Shown here piece after piece: positions 30,451-48,700 of a DNA stretch of 64,000 nt; the stretch's first letter is position 1, and each line of letters begins with the position of its first letter. The DNA is from Hypomesus transpacificus (lineage: Eukaryota > Chordata > Actinopteri > Osmeriformes > Osmeridae): assembly GCF_021917145.1 (NCBI RefSeq), contig NC_061068.1:10672975-10736974 (forward strand). Direction: 5' to 3'. Both the position numbers and the translations under genes were made by a program. The notes under the pieces were generated by a model. That model searched no databases. It was given only the letters and a program-made list of their open reading frames with translations, and had not been told where the DNA came from.

Positions 30451-33400
30451 ATGGCAACTAGACGCCTGACTGATGCCTTCTTATTAATGCGGAACAATGC
30501 AATCCAAAATCGACAGATATTGGCTGAGCAAGTGAGTACATACGACCCCCGTCGTACTCTGAGTACACGTAGCAATGCTGCGGTGAGTCTACGTTTATCG
30601 CCTGGATCGTTTTGACATTTGATGTGTGTCGTAGTAGCTAGATAGCTTGCCAAACCTAGACAGTGTATGATACAGCGACCATCTACTAAATAAGTTTCAA
30701 TGTCATAGTTTTGTTTATATACTGGAAAGAAGTGACAATAATCACTTGCAATAAAGTGGAATTTTGGCACGGCAACTAAGTAGCAGCGGTTTTGCGATTA
30801 TTTTGCCGTATATATGAGCTATGGCTTTTATTGTCATTATTTTAATATTGTAATTTTTTGGACCTTGTCAGTGGACTTGAATGTTTTGATAATTAAAAAG
30901 TGTTAATGGTGTGAATCATCTATTCTTAACCCGGCTTCTGAATTGTAACTTGATGAATGGACATGGAATCTTCTGAAATGCTATCAGGCAGAACATTCAG
31001 TTAACTGTTAAAAACGTGCTCAAATGGAACTAGATGCATGCATTGTGTTCCAACTTCGAATAGTGTGACCTAGATATATGCAAATTATTTGACAACCCAC
31101 TTGCTACGAAGTTGCATTTTCCTCTGTAAATGCGTTTTTGAGAAATGCATCAAGTGGATGGTTAAGCTCTATTGTAGATGGTCTGATGTAACATTTTAAA
31201 TGTTACATTTTGTTTTGTGTATTTTTGAGTGCTGTGTGTTGCAAGCGCATGCTTGCATGAACAGTTGCCCATAGCAAATTGTGTGTTGAATCTTTTGGGA
31301 TTTATTGACTATTGTCAATCATTTGATGAAAATATGTGTTTTGTTTGGTTGTGGTTTTGACAAGTACCTCTTCTATTTAATAATCTTATAGCTATCTATT
31401 TTTTCTCACATCAAGCTTATTTCTGTGCAAACAAAATTCTGTTCTGGTAATATTGATGCTTGTCTTGCAGCTGTATTTTCTCTATGCAGAATATCCCTCT
31501 TTAGTTTTCATGTGGGCATCTTTGTTTTTGTATTCACTCTATCACTTCATAACTTTTCTTAAAGTTCAAAACTAAAACACAATGGAAAGTACCTCCTACT
31601 ATTAATTATCTGAATATTTACTGAATTTCAGAAGTAGCCTAAGTGAATGTCTTATAAAAATCTTGAAATTATAAGAGGTTCTTTAAAGCTGATCACTGCT
31701 AATTTGAGGCTCACCTGCTCTTCTGTCCATCCTTTTTTCCTCTTCATTGTATGGGACTGCCCTGGGTCTGCCAATCACATTAGGAGCTTGATGAGGTACT
31801 GTGTTTGACATGTCAACAGCATCTGATTTTGCTACCTAAAATAGCCTACTGCTTTATGTTGAAAAATCTAAAGTTAGAGTAGGCCTGAATTAAGTTATGA
31901 AAATAATGCACTCTAATATTTTATTTTAATAACTTTACTATTAGCTGGCTGATGACCGAATGGCCCTTGTATCAGGGATTAGTCTGGACCCAGAGGCTGC
32001 CATTGGAGTCACAAAAAGACTGCCCCCCAAATGGGTAGATGGGGTGGATGAGGTAAGGACTCAACACTTAAATTATGTCTCATTAGTCTAACACTTTATT
32101 TGACTATTTATGACACTAACTCATTGATGAACATTACTTTCCCCTTCTAGATTCAATATGAAATCACACGTATTCGACAGAAAATGAAGGAGTTAGCGGC
32201 TCTTCATGACAAGCACATGAACCGTCCCACACTGGATGACAGCAGTGAAGAGGAGCATGCTATAGAGATCACTACTCAGGAGGTCACACAGGTGGGCACA
32301 CAATGCAAACTACATTTTAAATAATCTGATCATTAGCACTACTAGTAACACATCATTTAAGCTTAGACAAGAAAGGGTTTATGGGGAGTGACTTAATTTT
32401 GAAAACAAGGCTAGATTATGATGTTTTATGAGAGCCTTCCTTGTATGTTTGTTTTTTGTTTCATGTGTGTAGATGTTCCACCGATGCCAGCGTGCTGTAA
32501 CAAGTTTGCAGACTCGCTGTGGCCATTGCACAGAGCAGGAGGAGAGACTACTGAGGAATGTGGTGTCCTCATTGGCACAGAGCCTGCAGGATTTGTCCAC
32601 CAACTTCAGACACACACAGTCCAGCTACCTGAAACGTAGGAGTTCCTAGGAACGACAAGTGAAATTTCACATGCTTGTGAATTCACTTACTGTTTGCAGA
32701 TTTCCAGATCCATCCACTTTCTCTCATTTACTTGCTTAATATTTCAGTGCATAACCACTCATGCAACAACATCTGTTATGATTTCTAAATGCAATTTCAT
32801 GTTTTCCCATCTTGTGCAGGTATGAAGAATCGCGAGGAAAGATCAAAGCACTTTTTTGAGTCCGGTCCTCTAATGGAGGAGGATGAAGATATAGCACTAT
32901 ATGACAGGGTGAGATGAACATAGGGTGTCTTTTCAGGGCCACCTTTGATATTATGTTAACAATTCTAAACTCAGTTATGTGATATCCTGCAAGTGATTGT
33001 GGGTGAGAGAGTGAGTGTGGGTGTAAGACCATTTGTGTACATATCTTGTAAAAACTATGTAGTGTCAAAAAGAATCACTGTTGGAGGATGAAGATGTCTT
33101 ATATAATACAGAATTGCTCTGAAAGTACCAAGTCAATGAAGGGAATAGTTCAACAAGTTCAACACAAAATCAACATATTTATTACACATATATGAGCTCA
33201 AGTTGAGTAGAACAGAAGACTGGACAATGAATACAGAAAATCAAGAGAGTATATGGTATCACAATATGGGAGGATACAAGATGATTAGCATAGCCTTTGC
33301 AGGCACAGAAAAAGAACACATTGTGCTAAATAGCTTTTGTTTAGGTCTCTAGATTGGGCTCCTAGAAATGGCCTTGTCGCTCCTTTTATTTTCCTCATTC

Positions 33401-34539
33401 AAAGTTGCATGGTATTATACACTTTGGAAATATTGTAACCTCTGACTTACATTAGTGACACAGGCCTTTCCTAGTCGCACCTTACAAAGAACTAACTTAT
33501 GGCTATGCAGGCATCAGAAAACAGCATAATGACAGTTCACCAATGATACAAGAAACATAATTAATAGGTAGGCATATTTCTCTCCTGGACATAAGATTAC
33601 AGTGTGAACTGGTCATGGTTCTGAACTGACCCACATGTGCATAATAGAGAATAATAATTAATACATCACACGCAGCATTCTATAGCAGCAGGCTGGCCAT
33701 TTGTTTCAAAAATGCTTTTAAATACAGACTGGTTTGATAACCAATATGACCCCTCAAGTTTTGCTTGTACAGAAACACCCAATACTGACGATTTAGTGTG
33801 ATGTAAAAGTTGCGTTCATTCACGTGTAAAGTGGCCCAAATCATAATAGTGAAGATCAGATTCCATGTGAGTTGTGCTGTTTGACTGTTCTGCTCAAAAC
33901 AAATCTGAGTCACGTGACCAAAAAAGGGCCCAAAATTTGGGCCACTTTTGACTACAGTGTGAACTTATCCTTGATGTACAATGAAATCACCTTCCTGCAG
34001 GGATTCACTGATGATCAGTTAGTACTGGTGGAGCAGAACACTGTTTTGGTGGAGGAGCGAGAGCGGGAGATCCGACAGATCGTCCAGTCCATCTCAGACC
34101 TGAATGAGATCTTTAGAGACCTCGCCGGAATGGTTGTGGAACAGGTGACGGACGCCTACCAATTTGTATCGTGATGATTATTTCATGAATGAATCTGCAT
34201 GTCCTGGTAATAATTAATTCTTATACCATTATCAGGGCACAGTACTTGACAGAATTGACTTTAACGTGGAGCAAGCCTGTGTCAAAACAGAAGATGGGTT
34301 GAAACAGTTACAAAAGGTGAACAAAATATGCTACATTTATATTTGTATGTTATAACAACGTTATGTGCCAGGGTCAAAGAATTTGTCTTGATTCATCAAC
34401 TTCGATGAAACGTGTTCTTTTTATTTTCTTGCAGGCTGAACAGTATCAGAAGAAAAACAGAAAAATGCTGGTCATTTTAATCCTGTTTGTTATAGTTGTT
34501 GTTCTAATACTTATTCTATTTGCGACAAAATTTGGTTAA
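30451..34539 (+). CDS. stx16: Syntaxin 16, complete, 320 aa, 8 coding exons
   Basis: Qa-SNARE of the trans-Golgi network that drives endosome-to-TGN fusion with VTI1A, STX6 and VAMP4. Coding exons: 30451-30582, 31945-32052, 32151-32291, 32473-32635, 32820-32908, 34001-34144, 34236-34316, 34435-34539. All are GT-AG and in phase. Seen: N-terminal [10 protein letters not shown] (the N-peptide that binds VPS45), [30 protein letters not shown], the Habc region, [11 protein letters not shown], then the SNARE motif from about residue 228 ([10 protein letters not shown], zero-layer Gln in MVVEQ) and a C-terminal membrane anchor ([17 protein letters not shown]). Near-identity with mammalian syntaxin 16 leaves little doubt. 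An alternative in-frame donor exists in exon 1 (30532). Confidence 0.97.
33127..33372. repeat. Dispersed repeat, copy A (stx16 intron 5)
   Basis: Shares successive blocks with copy B at 38535-38776: AGTACCAAGTCAA, ACAAAATCAAC, TTTATTA, CATAGCCTTTGCA, GCACAGAAA and TAAATAGCTTTTGTTTAGG, with the same order and spacing. No coding sequence; family unknown to me. Confidence 0.75.
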
Positions 34540-35394
34540 TAATGCATTCCATTGCATTTGGTATGTCTGTGTGGGTGTTTTCTGTGCATTTGTGTGCGCT
34601 TGTATGAGGGTCTTTGCTCTCGTTATCTGTACTTCAAAATGACCCTACCTGCTTGTCCTACCTACTGGTCAACAGCTGAAGACCCCTTCCTCCAGCTTTA
34701 GGGCACTTGTTATATTATGTGCATGATTCAAGGAAATGGTTAAGGATCCTATACAACAGACCTGCTGTCAAACCCTCTTTTTGCTTCAATGTTCTGAAGT
34801 CGGAAATGAAAGATAGCATTCCATATCTATCCTTGCGAAGAATGACTAATGAAAGGTCATGACATAGACTGACATTTTATTTAGGGACAATTTAGGTGGT
34901 TACCTTGAAATCAAGAATTCTCACCAGTTTTAATGTAAGGTATTGGCACGCTGTCAAAATGTTTGTTGAGTTCTTGCTCCAACAACATACAGTTCAAATG
35001 AATAGAGAGGGTTCATCAGCAGCATGAGTTTGTTTCTGTTAGCCCTGGACCCTACAGATACCTCTTCATTCCTTTGCTTTACTTTTAAGAGGTAAAATGG
35101 TTATTGTATTCTCTCACTTAAGGGACTCACTTAAAATGGTTTATTTGTTCAACATATCTTTCGATTTAAGAGCTGTGTCATCATGTCCCCGTGACATATT
35201 TATGATGTCATGTGTCTGTCTGTCATGACGTTGCACATTTCAGATCCCATGATTACCGCTCATAACCCTCTGGTTTGGAAAATGCCTGGTACAATATATC
35301 AGGTGTCTTAAATCCTTTTTGCAGTTTGCACGTATAAAAAAAACTGGTGGATTTTTATTGATGGCTGTAAAACTACTGTCTCCTGTATGATATG

Positions 35395-35400
35395 AATAAA
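35395..35400 (+). terminator. Candidate poly(A) signal of stx16 (AATAAA)
   Basis: AATAAA in TGAATAAATT about 855 bp after the stx16 stop. The 34540-35394 stretch contains no other feature and is read as the 3'UTR. The npepl1 ATG follows 468 bp later on the same strand. Confidence 0.5.
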
Positions 35401-35867
35401 TTACTATTTATTTTTAGTTTAAATGTCAAAGTGGTCTTATTAATCTCAGTAGTGATCAACGAGGGGAAGGCAAGTTTGTGTGGTACTTAACAACACAAAC
35501 GGAATAAATATCAACGGTCCTGGATGTATTAATTATAGTGAATAATTTCACTTTCAATCCAGTATGAGAAATGCTTTACATGTTTGCAATTAATCCTTGA
35601 TAATTGTGGATGACCTGACATTATAGGAATACTTTTTAATTTCTCTTGAGCTGCATTGAATCATTGACGTTGTGATGTTCTGTGTTGAAAAATAATTACA
35701 ATCTCCTAATTGTAGCTACTGTACCTGAGTAAATGTTTTATTTTATTTTTAATAAACAGTAAAAATATATCCCACGTGACTTTGATATTTCTTCTTTAAA
35801 AAGTCTCGAGGGTTTTTCCTCTGAGCGTGGGTACAAAGTGCATCGTCCATCTATAGGTTAGTCCAAG

Positions 35868-41045
<5,178 letters not shown>

Positions 41046-41206
41046 AACTACAACCAACTGTACTCTCTACCACAAAAACCCCACTACTGCCACAAGACGC
41101 CCTCATGCATCTCCACTCTACAATAGTTTTACGTTATAGATATAGGGAACTTCTGTGTGCAGGTTTTTGTTAATGTCCATTTCCTATCCCTGACCAACCT
41201 CTGTTA

Positions 41207-41212
41207 AATAAA
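41207..41212 (+). terminator. Candidate poly(A) signal of npepl1 (AATAAA)
   Basis: AATAAA 162 bp after the npepl1 stop. The next 1.2 kb (41213-42402) shows no gene or clear repeat. Confidence 0.55.
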
Positions 41213-42402
41213 GTAATTGATAAGTTTATGTATTACCTCCCCAAGGAATTAAACAAGTATTACAAAAGGTTGAAGACTGTATTGGTTTAGTAAAAACCGA
41301 GAATTCATAAATATCTGCTTTGTCATTGGAGCGTTCAGGTTTTGAGGGCCATTCTTCATGAAATGCACTGATCAAGGTGGTCACACTTTATACTTTTCCT
41401 AGATGCAGTGTTTATAAAATAAGCTGGGAACAGGCAGGCATTAGTTTCTCAGCAAGTATAACATTAATGGCACTTAATTGACTGGTCTCAATTTGTTTCA
41501 AACTCCTCTCAATAATTGGTGGCATTATGGATGTGTGTGACATTTTACCCACTTGGGTATTTTGCTGACCTGATTTGGCTTATTGTAGGCCTACTGTAAC
41601 ACTGAAATGAATCTGTTTCCTGAATCAATGCCCTCGTAAATTGACACCTGAAGTAACTGACTGAGGGAGTATCTTCACTGAATTTTCTTTTCGGTTTCCG
41701 TCTCGCAGGACTTTAATTAAACATGTTGGCGGTTTTCAACCATAGCCTCTATAAACTGATGCCAAATTGTAGTTATGGACTTGATGAACTTAAACTGAAT
41801 AAAATTGGATCTTTGGAATAAAGACAACAACAATCAATGCTGGTTTTCGTGTTGTCTTGTTAAAAAATTCTTATACAAAAAATGTATGTTGTAGGTAGGG
41901 CTAATACCGAAATTGTATTCATGCAGTAGCCTACGCATTCATGTAGTGAAAGAAATATGAAACGACGGAGACTACAATACAGAGATGTTTTATATTTTTC
42001 AGTTTTAGAACGTTTTTTTCAGCTTTTGAACGTAGACACGGGATTGTGTGGGTTATCAAAGCGGCCCGTTCTGTCTTTAGCCTGTAGATTATAATTTGTA
42101 ACATACTTGGGGGTGGCTTGCCTTCGGCAAAGGCACAACCTTTGTTCTCTCACATACAGGCCTATATTTATTATTTACTGATTTTCCCACCCCTAAGTCT
42201 CAGTCAATATTTGGACTACATAGACACCTACATCTAGGTGTCAAAAGTTTCGTCTTAGTAGCGATTGAGTTGCTTGTTTTTGTATTTACGTTCCGTTGCA
42301 CGGTTTAATGAGAATTACGAAAAGTGGCGAAAAGTGAAGCAAACGGTGGCTAACTTGCTAGCCACAGTCACTGACGCTACTAACGTCACCAGCGGTGTCA
42401 AG

Positions 42403-43045
42403 TTACGAAGTACAAATACTTTGTTACCTTACTTAAGCAGAAATTGTGGGTATACTTTACTGAAGTAATTATTTTTCAGATGACTTTCTATTTCTACTCC
42501 TTACATTTTCACGCAATTATCTTTCTACTCCTTACATTTTAAAAATAGCCTCGTCACTCCAATTTCAGTTAAGCTAGTTTTCTTTCCAGCTTGTCATCGT
42601 TCAAAAAAAAACTCACCCAAAAAAAAACTATCCAAATGAATCGCGCCATCCGGATGGAGTGAATTTGATTGTGGTTGGGTGAGAAGTATAAACATATACC
42701 ATTCCAACACCCTATTGATTTGTACGCGATCCATCGCACCTGCACATATGCAAACAATACAGTTTAAATTTCAATATAACAGTCATTATGGCCTTTAGAA
42801 AAGTTTTCTTTTGGGGAGGTGGGGTCGTGTTTTATAGGCCCCTGTGGCGCAGCCGAAGCTGTTATCCTTAATGGCATTCTTTTCCCCTTACATTAGTACT
42901 TTTACTTTTATACTTTTAAGTAGTTTTGAAACCAGTACTTTTATACTTTTACTTGAGTAAAAAGCTTGAGTTGATACTTCATCTTCTACAAAAGTATTTT
43001 TAAACCCTAGTATCTATACTTCTACTTGAGTAAAGTAACTACTAG
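42403..43045. mobile_element. Decayed interspersed repeat with ACTTGAGTAAA-type motifs
   Basis: Both edges carry A/T-rich, partly inverted motifs: AGTTACGAAGTACAAATAC on the left and ACTTCTACTTGAGTAAAGTAACT on the right. Internal copies of TACTTTTACTT and ACTTGAGTAAAA also occur. This composition is common in teleost interspersed repeats. It occupies the place where the first cathepsin Z exons would be expected. Exact ends are uncertain. Confidence 0.5.
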
Positions 43046-43467
43046 TTCTATTCGACTAGTGAAATCAATGAAGCCGTCAAAGCCCAGTGTGGAGACAAGG
43101 TAGTAGAGTTCTGGCTTGGTTTGGAGACTGGAATCTTGAAGCTGTGACTGACTACATGGCATGTGTTGAAACTCAATGTCCATACCTGCCCTTAAAAAGT
43201 TTATTTGACTGTCTCTGACACTACAAACATTGAGGGTACATTTGAGGGTATATCAGTGTTGTGGTTGTTTTGGCTTGTCTTGACTGAGTAGGCTATGGTT
43301 TGAAATACTGTGCTGGCTATAATTTGGTTGTTGGAGATGTGCTACTGAGACTATAGGGTTTGTAACACAAACTTTGTATAGTCTTGTCATGCTTGAAGAT
43401 TCAGGTGAAGCTCGTTCATATTATTTTAATTCAATGTAGGATGTCAATTACGTTGTTTTTATAACAG

Positions 43468-44565
43468 GACAACAGTTCGTCCTCATGAATTCTTAGACCC
43501 TGAAGAGCTGCTAAAGACATGGGACTGGCGAAATTTAAATGGCACCAATTATTTGAGCACTATTCGTAACCAGCACATTCCACAGTACTGTGGTTCCTGC
43601 TGGGTTCATGGCAGCACCAGCGCAATGGCAGGTATGCTATAATTAATCTTCAAGTCATCTTCTTCTTTCTTAAGCTCAGCCTTCTTTTTTGAAAATGTTT
43701 AGTACAGAAGTTTGTATTTATATTATAACATTATTAAAAAATAATTGGTTATCTATAATCTACCTCAATGTTCATTGCATCCATGTTAGATTGCATCAAC
43801 ATCAAGAGGAAGGGAGCCTGGCCCTATCTGTCTGTCCAGAATGTGGTGGAGTGGCTAAGGTGTGGGCATGGGCGTATCTAGCCCTATTTAAAATCAGACG
43901 TTTCATTAGCCCCCCCCCCCCCCCCCCCCCCCCCCCAAAAAAAAAGTATACATTTCTTAAAAAATATTTTTATTTCAGATTTTAAATCTAAATGTGTTAA
44001 TTTCTCTTCCTAAAACCCATAGAGGACACTATTTAAAAGGATATTTTCAAAACAAAATGGGTGTGCAACGTAATCAAGATCTACACTCTGTGGAAGGTGG
44101 GTGATTTTGGGTCTGTCAGTGGGAGACAAGATGATGGCGGAGCTCTACGGAGGACATCAGGTCTTGAACTTAATTTGGTCCAAGTAACTATTTAGATGTT
44201 TCATACCTTTTTTAAACAAATAATAGTTAATTTGTATAATTTTGTCTATCCTAGCTGTGGGATCATGGCCACAGAAAAGCTTCATGCCTACCCTGGGTAA
44301 GCTCATTTACATTTTTGAATAGAATAGTACTATCCTCATGTTGGTGAATGGCCAACATTGCCGTGAGAATTCATAAAATTGGCTCCCATAGAAGTTTTGC
44401 CTGTAAATTTAAAACTATATATATTTTTCTCCCAATCAGGGTGAAAAGGGCTGGCTTAGAATTGTGACCAGTGCTTACAAGGGAGGAAGTGGAAGCCAAT
44501 ACAACCTAGCACTGGAGGAGGACTGCATGTATGGAGACCCTATTGTTCCCAATAGCTACCTGTAG
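43468..44565 (+). pseudogene. ctsz: Broken cathepsin Z (cathepsin X) gene
   Basis: Family: lysosomal C1A carboxypeptidase. Pieces seen: 43468-43631 ([35 protein letters not shown] with the active-site Cys). 43790-43860 (INIKRKGAWP, LSVQNVV) then diverges. About 44062-44150 has YTLWKVGDFGSVSG, but DKMMAELY follows only after a frame change. 44255-44296 is CGIMATEKLHAYPG. 44440-44565 is the last exon ([22 protein letters not shown]). Missing: signal peptide and propeptide, the Cys-rich middle, and the exon carrying the catalytic His/Asn (NHVV, NSWG). A C-rich tract (43911-43936) interrupts the second block. Surviving exon ends keep plausible AG/GT borders, so loss is probably recent. It is tail-to-tail with nelfcd, as intact CTSZ is in human. 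Assembly error is the alternative. Confidence 0.82.
43911..43936. repeat. Long poly-C run followed by poly-A
   Basis: About 26 uninterrupted C are followed by nine A inside the cathepsin Z relic. This is an assembly-risk site, so the local gene damage should be judged with that in mind. Confidence 0.85.
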
Positions 44566-45004
44566 ATTAGGAATCATGGGGCTCAAAGGAGTTTGGACCA
44601 GACGATTTATCAGGTTCCCCTAAGATTTGTATCTAGTATCTTCCTATGACAATCTCAGGTTAAGGACTTTTGCAACACAATGATCTGCATTGTGTAAAAC
44701 CACAAAAGGAAAGATTGTTTTAATGTTTTTTAATTCCTGCCTTGATTGGTTCCTTAAACGTGCTGCTTTTGATTACATAATGGTACAAAGTGGATGCAAA
44801 AAAATGAAAATGCCTGGATTGTTGAATTTCAGCCAAAGGTTAGATGCCTCATTGTTTTAATTTTGTGCCTTCAGAAATATTTTACTGGAACAGCCTCTGT
44901 CAACAGCTTATGTGTTTTTGACTGGTGTCGTGGTTTCATATTGTAATGTTGAAATTTTTAAAAACAAATCTGTATTAAATTGATTTTAAGTAGAAAATAA
45001 TTAT

Positions 45005-45010
45005 AAATAA
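45005..45010 (+). terminator. AATAAA downstream of the cathepsin Z relic
   Basis: AATAAA 440 bp after the last relic exon. Minus-strand AATAAA signals for nelfcd lie at 45189-45194 and 45355-45360, so the two convergent transcription units end within about 200 bp of each other. Confidence 0.4.
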
Positions 45011-45721
45011 ACTTGTGATTTCAAACGGTCCAATGGTGGCATCTCATTGCTTTAACAACAGCTAGTTTGAGTGGGAGGAGGGAGTTACGTCTTTCAAGCC
45101 CTTCTGATTTCCAAGTACTGGTGGAAAGCTATAGTTTGCAAACCGATTAATACAGCACCATTTTCTGTAACGATCATAAGTAGGGAAATTTATTAATTGA
45201 CAATCATGAAAACAAATGAATTAATACATTTGACACCATGCTGACAGAACATGGACAATAGCATAAGGTACAACTTGAGCCTAGAATACATTCATCAATG
45301 TTACTTTGTACAGATTAACATCTTGGATTTGTGAGAAATTGAATGCCAAACACATTTATTCAAAAACTCTGTATATACAACCATATTACATAAAGGTAAA
45401 AAATGCTAGATTTATGAAGGTGTGCCTGCCAAAATTGTCCTTAGTCTGCTCCTAAAGCATTTAAATATATAACTTATTTCAAAGATTCACCTTTAGACTG
45501 GCAGACAATGTACCACTACATTTTAATTGTTCTAAACACCTGTCAAATTGGGTTTGTACAACCTCAATTGTGACAAATTCCAAAGTTTGTGTGAAAATTT
45601 ATTTCAGTGTGCCCCAAAAGCAGTACTGTTCCAATTGCCAGTCAACTGACATTGTTTGCTTAGAGGTCCTGCATTCAGTCTTTCCCTGTTCTTCCAGCTG
45701 CATCCTCAATCAGGGCTGATC

Positions 45722-48700
45722 TCAATTCATCATGATGAAGTTAGACTTGCAATGAGCTGGAAAATAGAAAAAGGAACAATTCATCATTGTATCTTGTGTA
45801 AAACTATTTAGGGAAAACACTTTGGACAATCAATTCAGTATGATGCTGACCTATGAACTCAGCCACAGGGTCATGATCTCCCTCTGTACGGATAGTGCCA
45901 GCTATGCTATCGTTCTCCAGGATGGGTAGGAAAAGCTGTACAAAGTCTGATGTGTATGGGGGAGCAATCACATCCAACACCTTTGGGAACAACAGAGACA
46001 TCTGTGTCTAACAAGAACTGAAATTACAGATACAAATTTAAAGTGCAACTTCTTTCACAAGAAACACATTTTCTGCGTAAGACTAGATCTGAATAGAAAC
46101 TACCTCAGTTACAAAGTAACGGATGAGTGAGATGTCTGTGTTGAGCTTTTCCAGGCACTTGCGGATGTAGCCAACTACAGGTAGCACATAGCCTCGACTC
46201 AACAGGTGAATCATGCGGTCTAATAGGGTCTTCTTCAACTCCAGCTGTCAAGAAGACAACCAAAGAGTAGACATTTAATAAGGAAATATTAAACAACACA
46301 AACACCAGTAATCATTTAACACACACCTGCTCCATGACATCTAGCTGGGAGTGTTCTGTCTCAAATAGCTTTATCAGCAACTGGAGAACCTGAGGGTGCA
46401 GGAGCTGGTGACACGTGCTAATCTGCAGGGGGAAAGTACATATTTATACATTTTGTACTTGTTCTGTCCGGACCCCAAAAATATATTTTCCAGTTCTCAG
46501 TAGAATATAGGGTTGCAAAATGTCGGGAATTTTAAAAGTTGGAAACCTTCCATGGGAATTAATGGGAATAAGCCAAAATTAATGGCAATAAACTGGAAGT
46601 TTGGGAAAAAAGGCAGGTTAGCCTATACCAAGGAACTTAATTGTAGTTGTGAAAAAAACATCTTGCAGCATAATCTTGGTTAAAAAACCCAATTTAATGC
46701 AAATTCTGTTGAATTTCTACCCTGCGCATTCCTTAATCACATGCAAACACTACTTACTGCAGGACTATTGAGGCCACACCCCCTGCATGCACTGTTTATT
46801 CCTCCTTAACGTGCACAGATCGTTTCAAAATTCACCATCTTAACTTTCCATGGAAAGTTTCCAGAACTATTCAGCCACTTTGCAACCCTAGTAGGAAACA
46901 GCTTTTACCTCATCCAGCAGCGCTAAATGAACTGGTGTGTGGTCTGTCTGGAGCTGAAAGTACCGAGGTTCAGAGACTGTCCAGTCCACCCATTTCAACA
47001 CCCCCATGGCAACCACTGGAAACCTGACCCACAAATTGTAAACATAACAACACAGGAGTTAATCAGTGGTGGTGGAGAAATTAAGTAGATATCCATAACA
47101 ATAGTTCTATCCAAGGCTGCCCTCCTCAACCCAGTTAAGATGACACTGTGCTTACCTGATGCACTGATACAGAGTGCTGAGTTCAGCTACAAGTTCTGTT
47201 GCTCCTTTGTTTTCATTGCAGCAGAGGTTGTGGACAGTCTCTATTGCCTTTGAAGTGGATTTAAGCTCGTCTTTGTTTATATTTACCCTCTTGTTCTGTA
47301 GGTGAATTGAGAAGTTCAAAACTGTAAACCCGATACATTTTCAGTCTGCATTTTGACAGTGATTAATGTATGTTTACATTAACAAAATATTCCGCTTTTC
47401 CCCCCAAAAGAGTGTTTACATGGCTAATGAAAATTAATATTCCACTAATATCTCAGTTTGCATTCCGGGCATACTTCGATTATCCACTTAGTTTATGTAC
47501 AGCGGACTGAGCTGACCATAAACAAGCAAGAGGCTGTGAGCTGCAAACTGAGGTAAAAAACAGAGGTGCATCTTCCAAATGCGCTGTAGAATAGAATGCA
47601 CCTAAAAACCTGTGTAATACAGGCAAATTTCAAGTCTTAATCGTAAAATACTACATTTTGAATACAGCCTTATTCAGAAAATTCAAATGAAATATGCCGT
47701 TTACATGACCAGTATCATATTTGGAATAATAGTGGAATATTAGTCTGCATGTTAACAGACAATAACTATTGACTAGTAACAATATCAAAATGCTGAATTC
47801 TGTGTCAGGGATGTTTTGGTTTCTCATACCTTCTTCCACGTCTCAACCACACTAGCTGCATAAGCCAGAATGTGAATGTACTTGTGTTTATGATCCTGGT
47901 TGATCTTAGAGCCGGGCTTGAACAGTGACTGCATGAATAGGTCAAGGAAGGCAGGCACTCTGATCTAAAAGGTACAACAGCAACATTTCAGTCATCAGGA
48001 GGAGACAAGCTGGATATTTTACTATTTCTAACTAGTAAACCGATGTCAGCTATAGTTTGTTTAAATGCATTGGAATTATGCACAGCTCTCACCAGTTCCA
48101 CAGGAGGAGGGTCCATGCTGCTGAACATTTTGAATAGTACAGTGATATCAGCAGGATTGAGTGCCCCCTTGGACAACATAGCTCCCAGGGCCTGGCAGGC
48201 TCGCGGGTAGGCTGCTGCTGTGCCCAATGCTAGAGTAATCTGACTAGCATCATGGCCCCTGAAACATATCATCACACAAATCTATATCAGACACACCACA
48301 TACAAACTGTCACACACACACACACCCCTCTTGACAATTTATTTCAAAATATCAGAACCGTCATATCATTGCATGGAAGGAAATATAAGAGGATGCTTGA
48401 GAGAGAGAGAGAAATGCTTAAGAGAGAGAGGTACCTTTGATGTGCTGACTTCTGTACCTCCTGGCCAATCCTGCGCATGGCTGACCCCCCCTGCTCCTCC
48501 TGGGAGAGGATGGACATCATGGCCTGGGCAAACAAGTATGTGTGCTCCCCATGACACACCATCTTCTGTAGGAGAAAGAGGCCACCACTTTGTCAGACAC
48601 ACATACCGGGATATTATTACTGAATTTGGTGAGAATTCCTCTTCAACATGAGTGAGTGGGACTTGCAGCAAACTCTGGAAGGTTCTTCTCCAGGTTGTCC

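Noticed and set aside
30357-30770. 137-aa minus-strand frame
   Set aside because: It is the antisense of stx16 exon 1 and its flanks, with no recognisable domain.
42265-42468. 67-aa plus-strand frame as a cathepsin Z signal peptide/propeptide
   Set aside because: It has no signal-peptide layout or propeptide motif and runs into an interspersed repeat.
48252-48651. Plus-strand frames over nelfcd exons
   Set aside because: They are antisense to nelfcd exons 7-8, which are supported by phase and near-identity to NELF-C/D.
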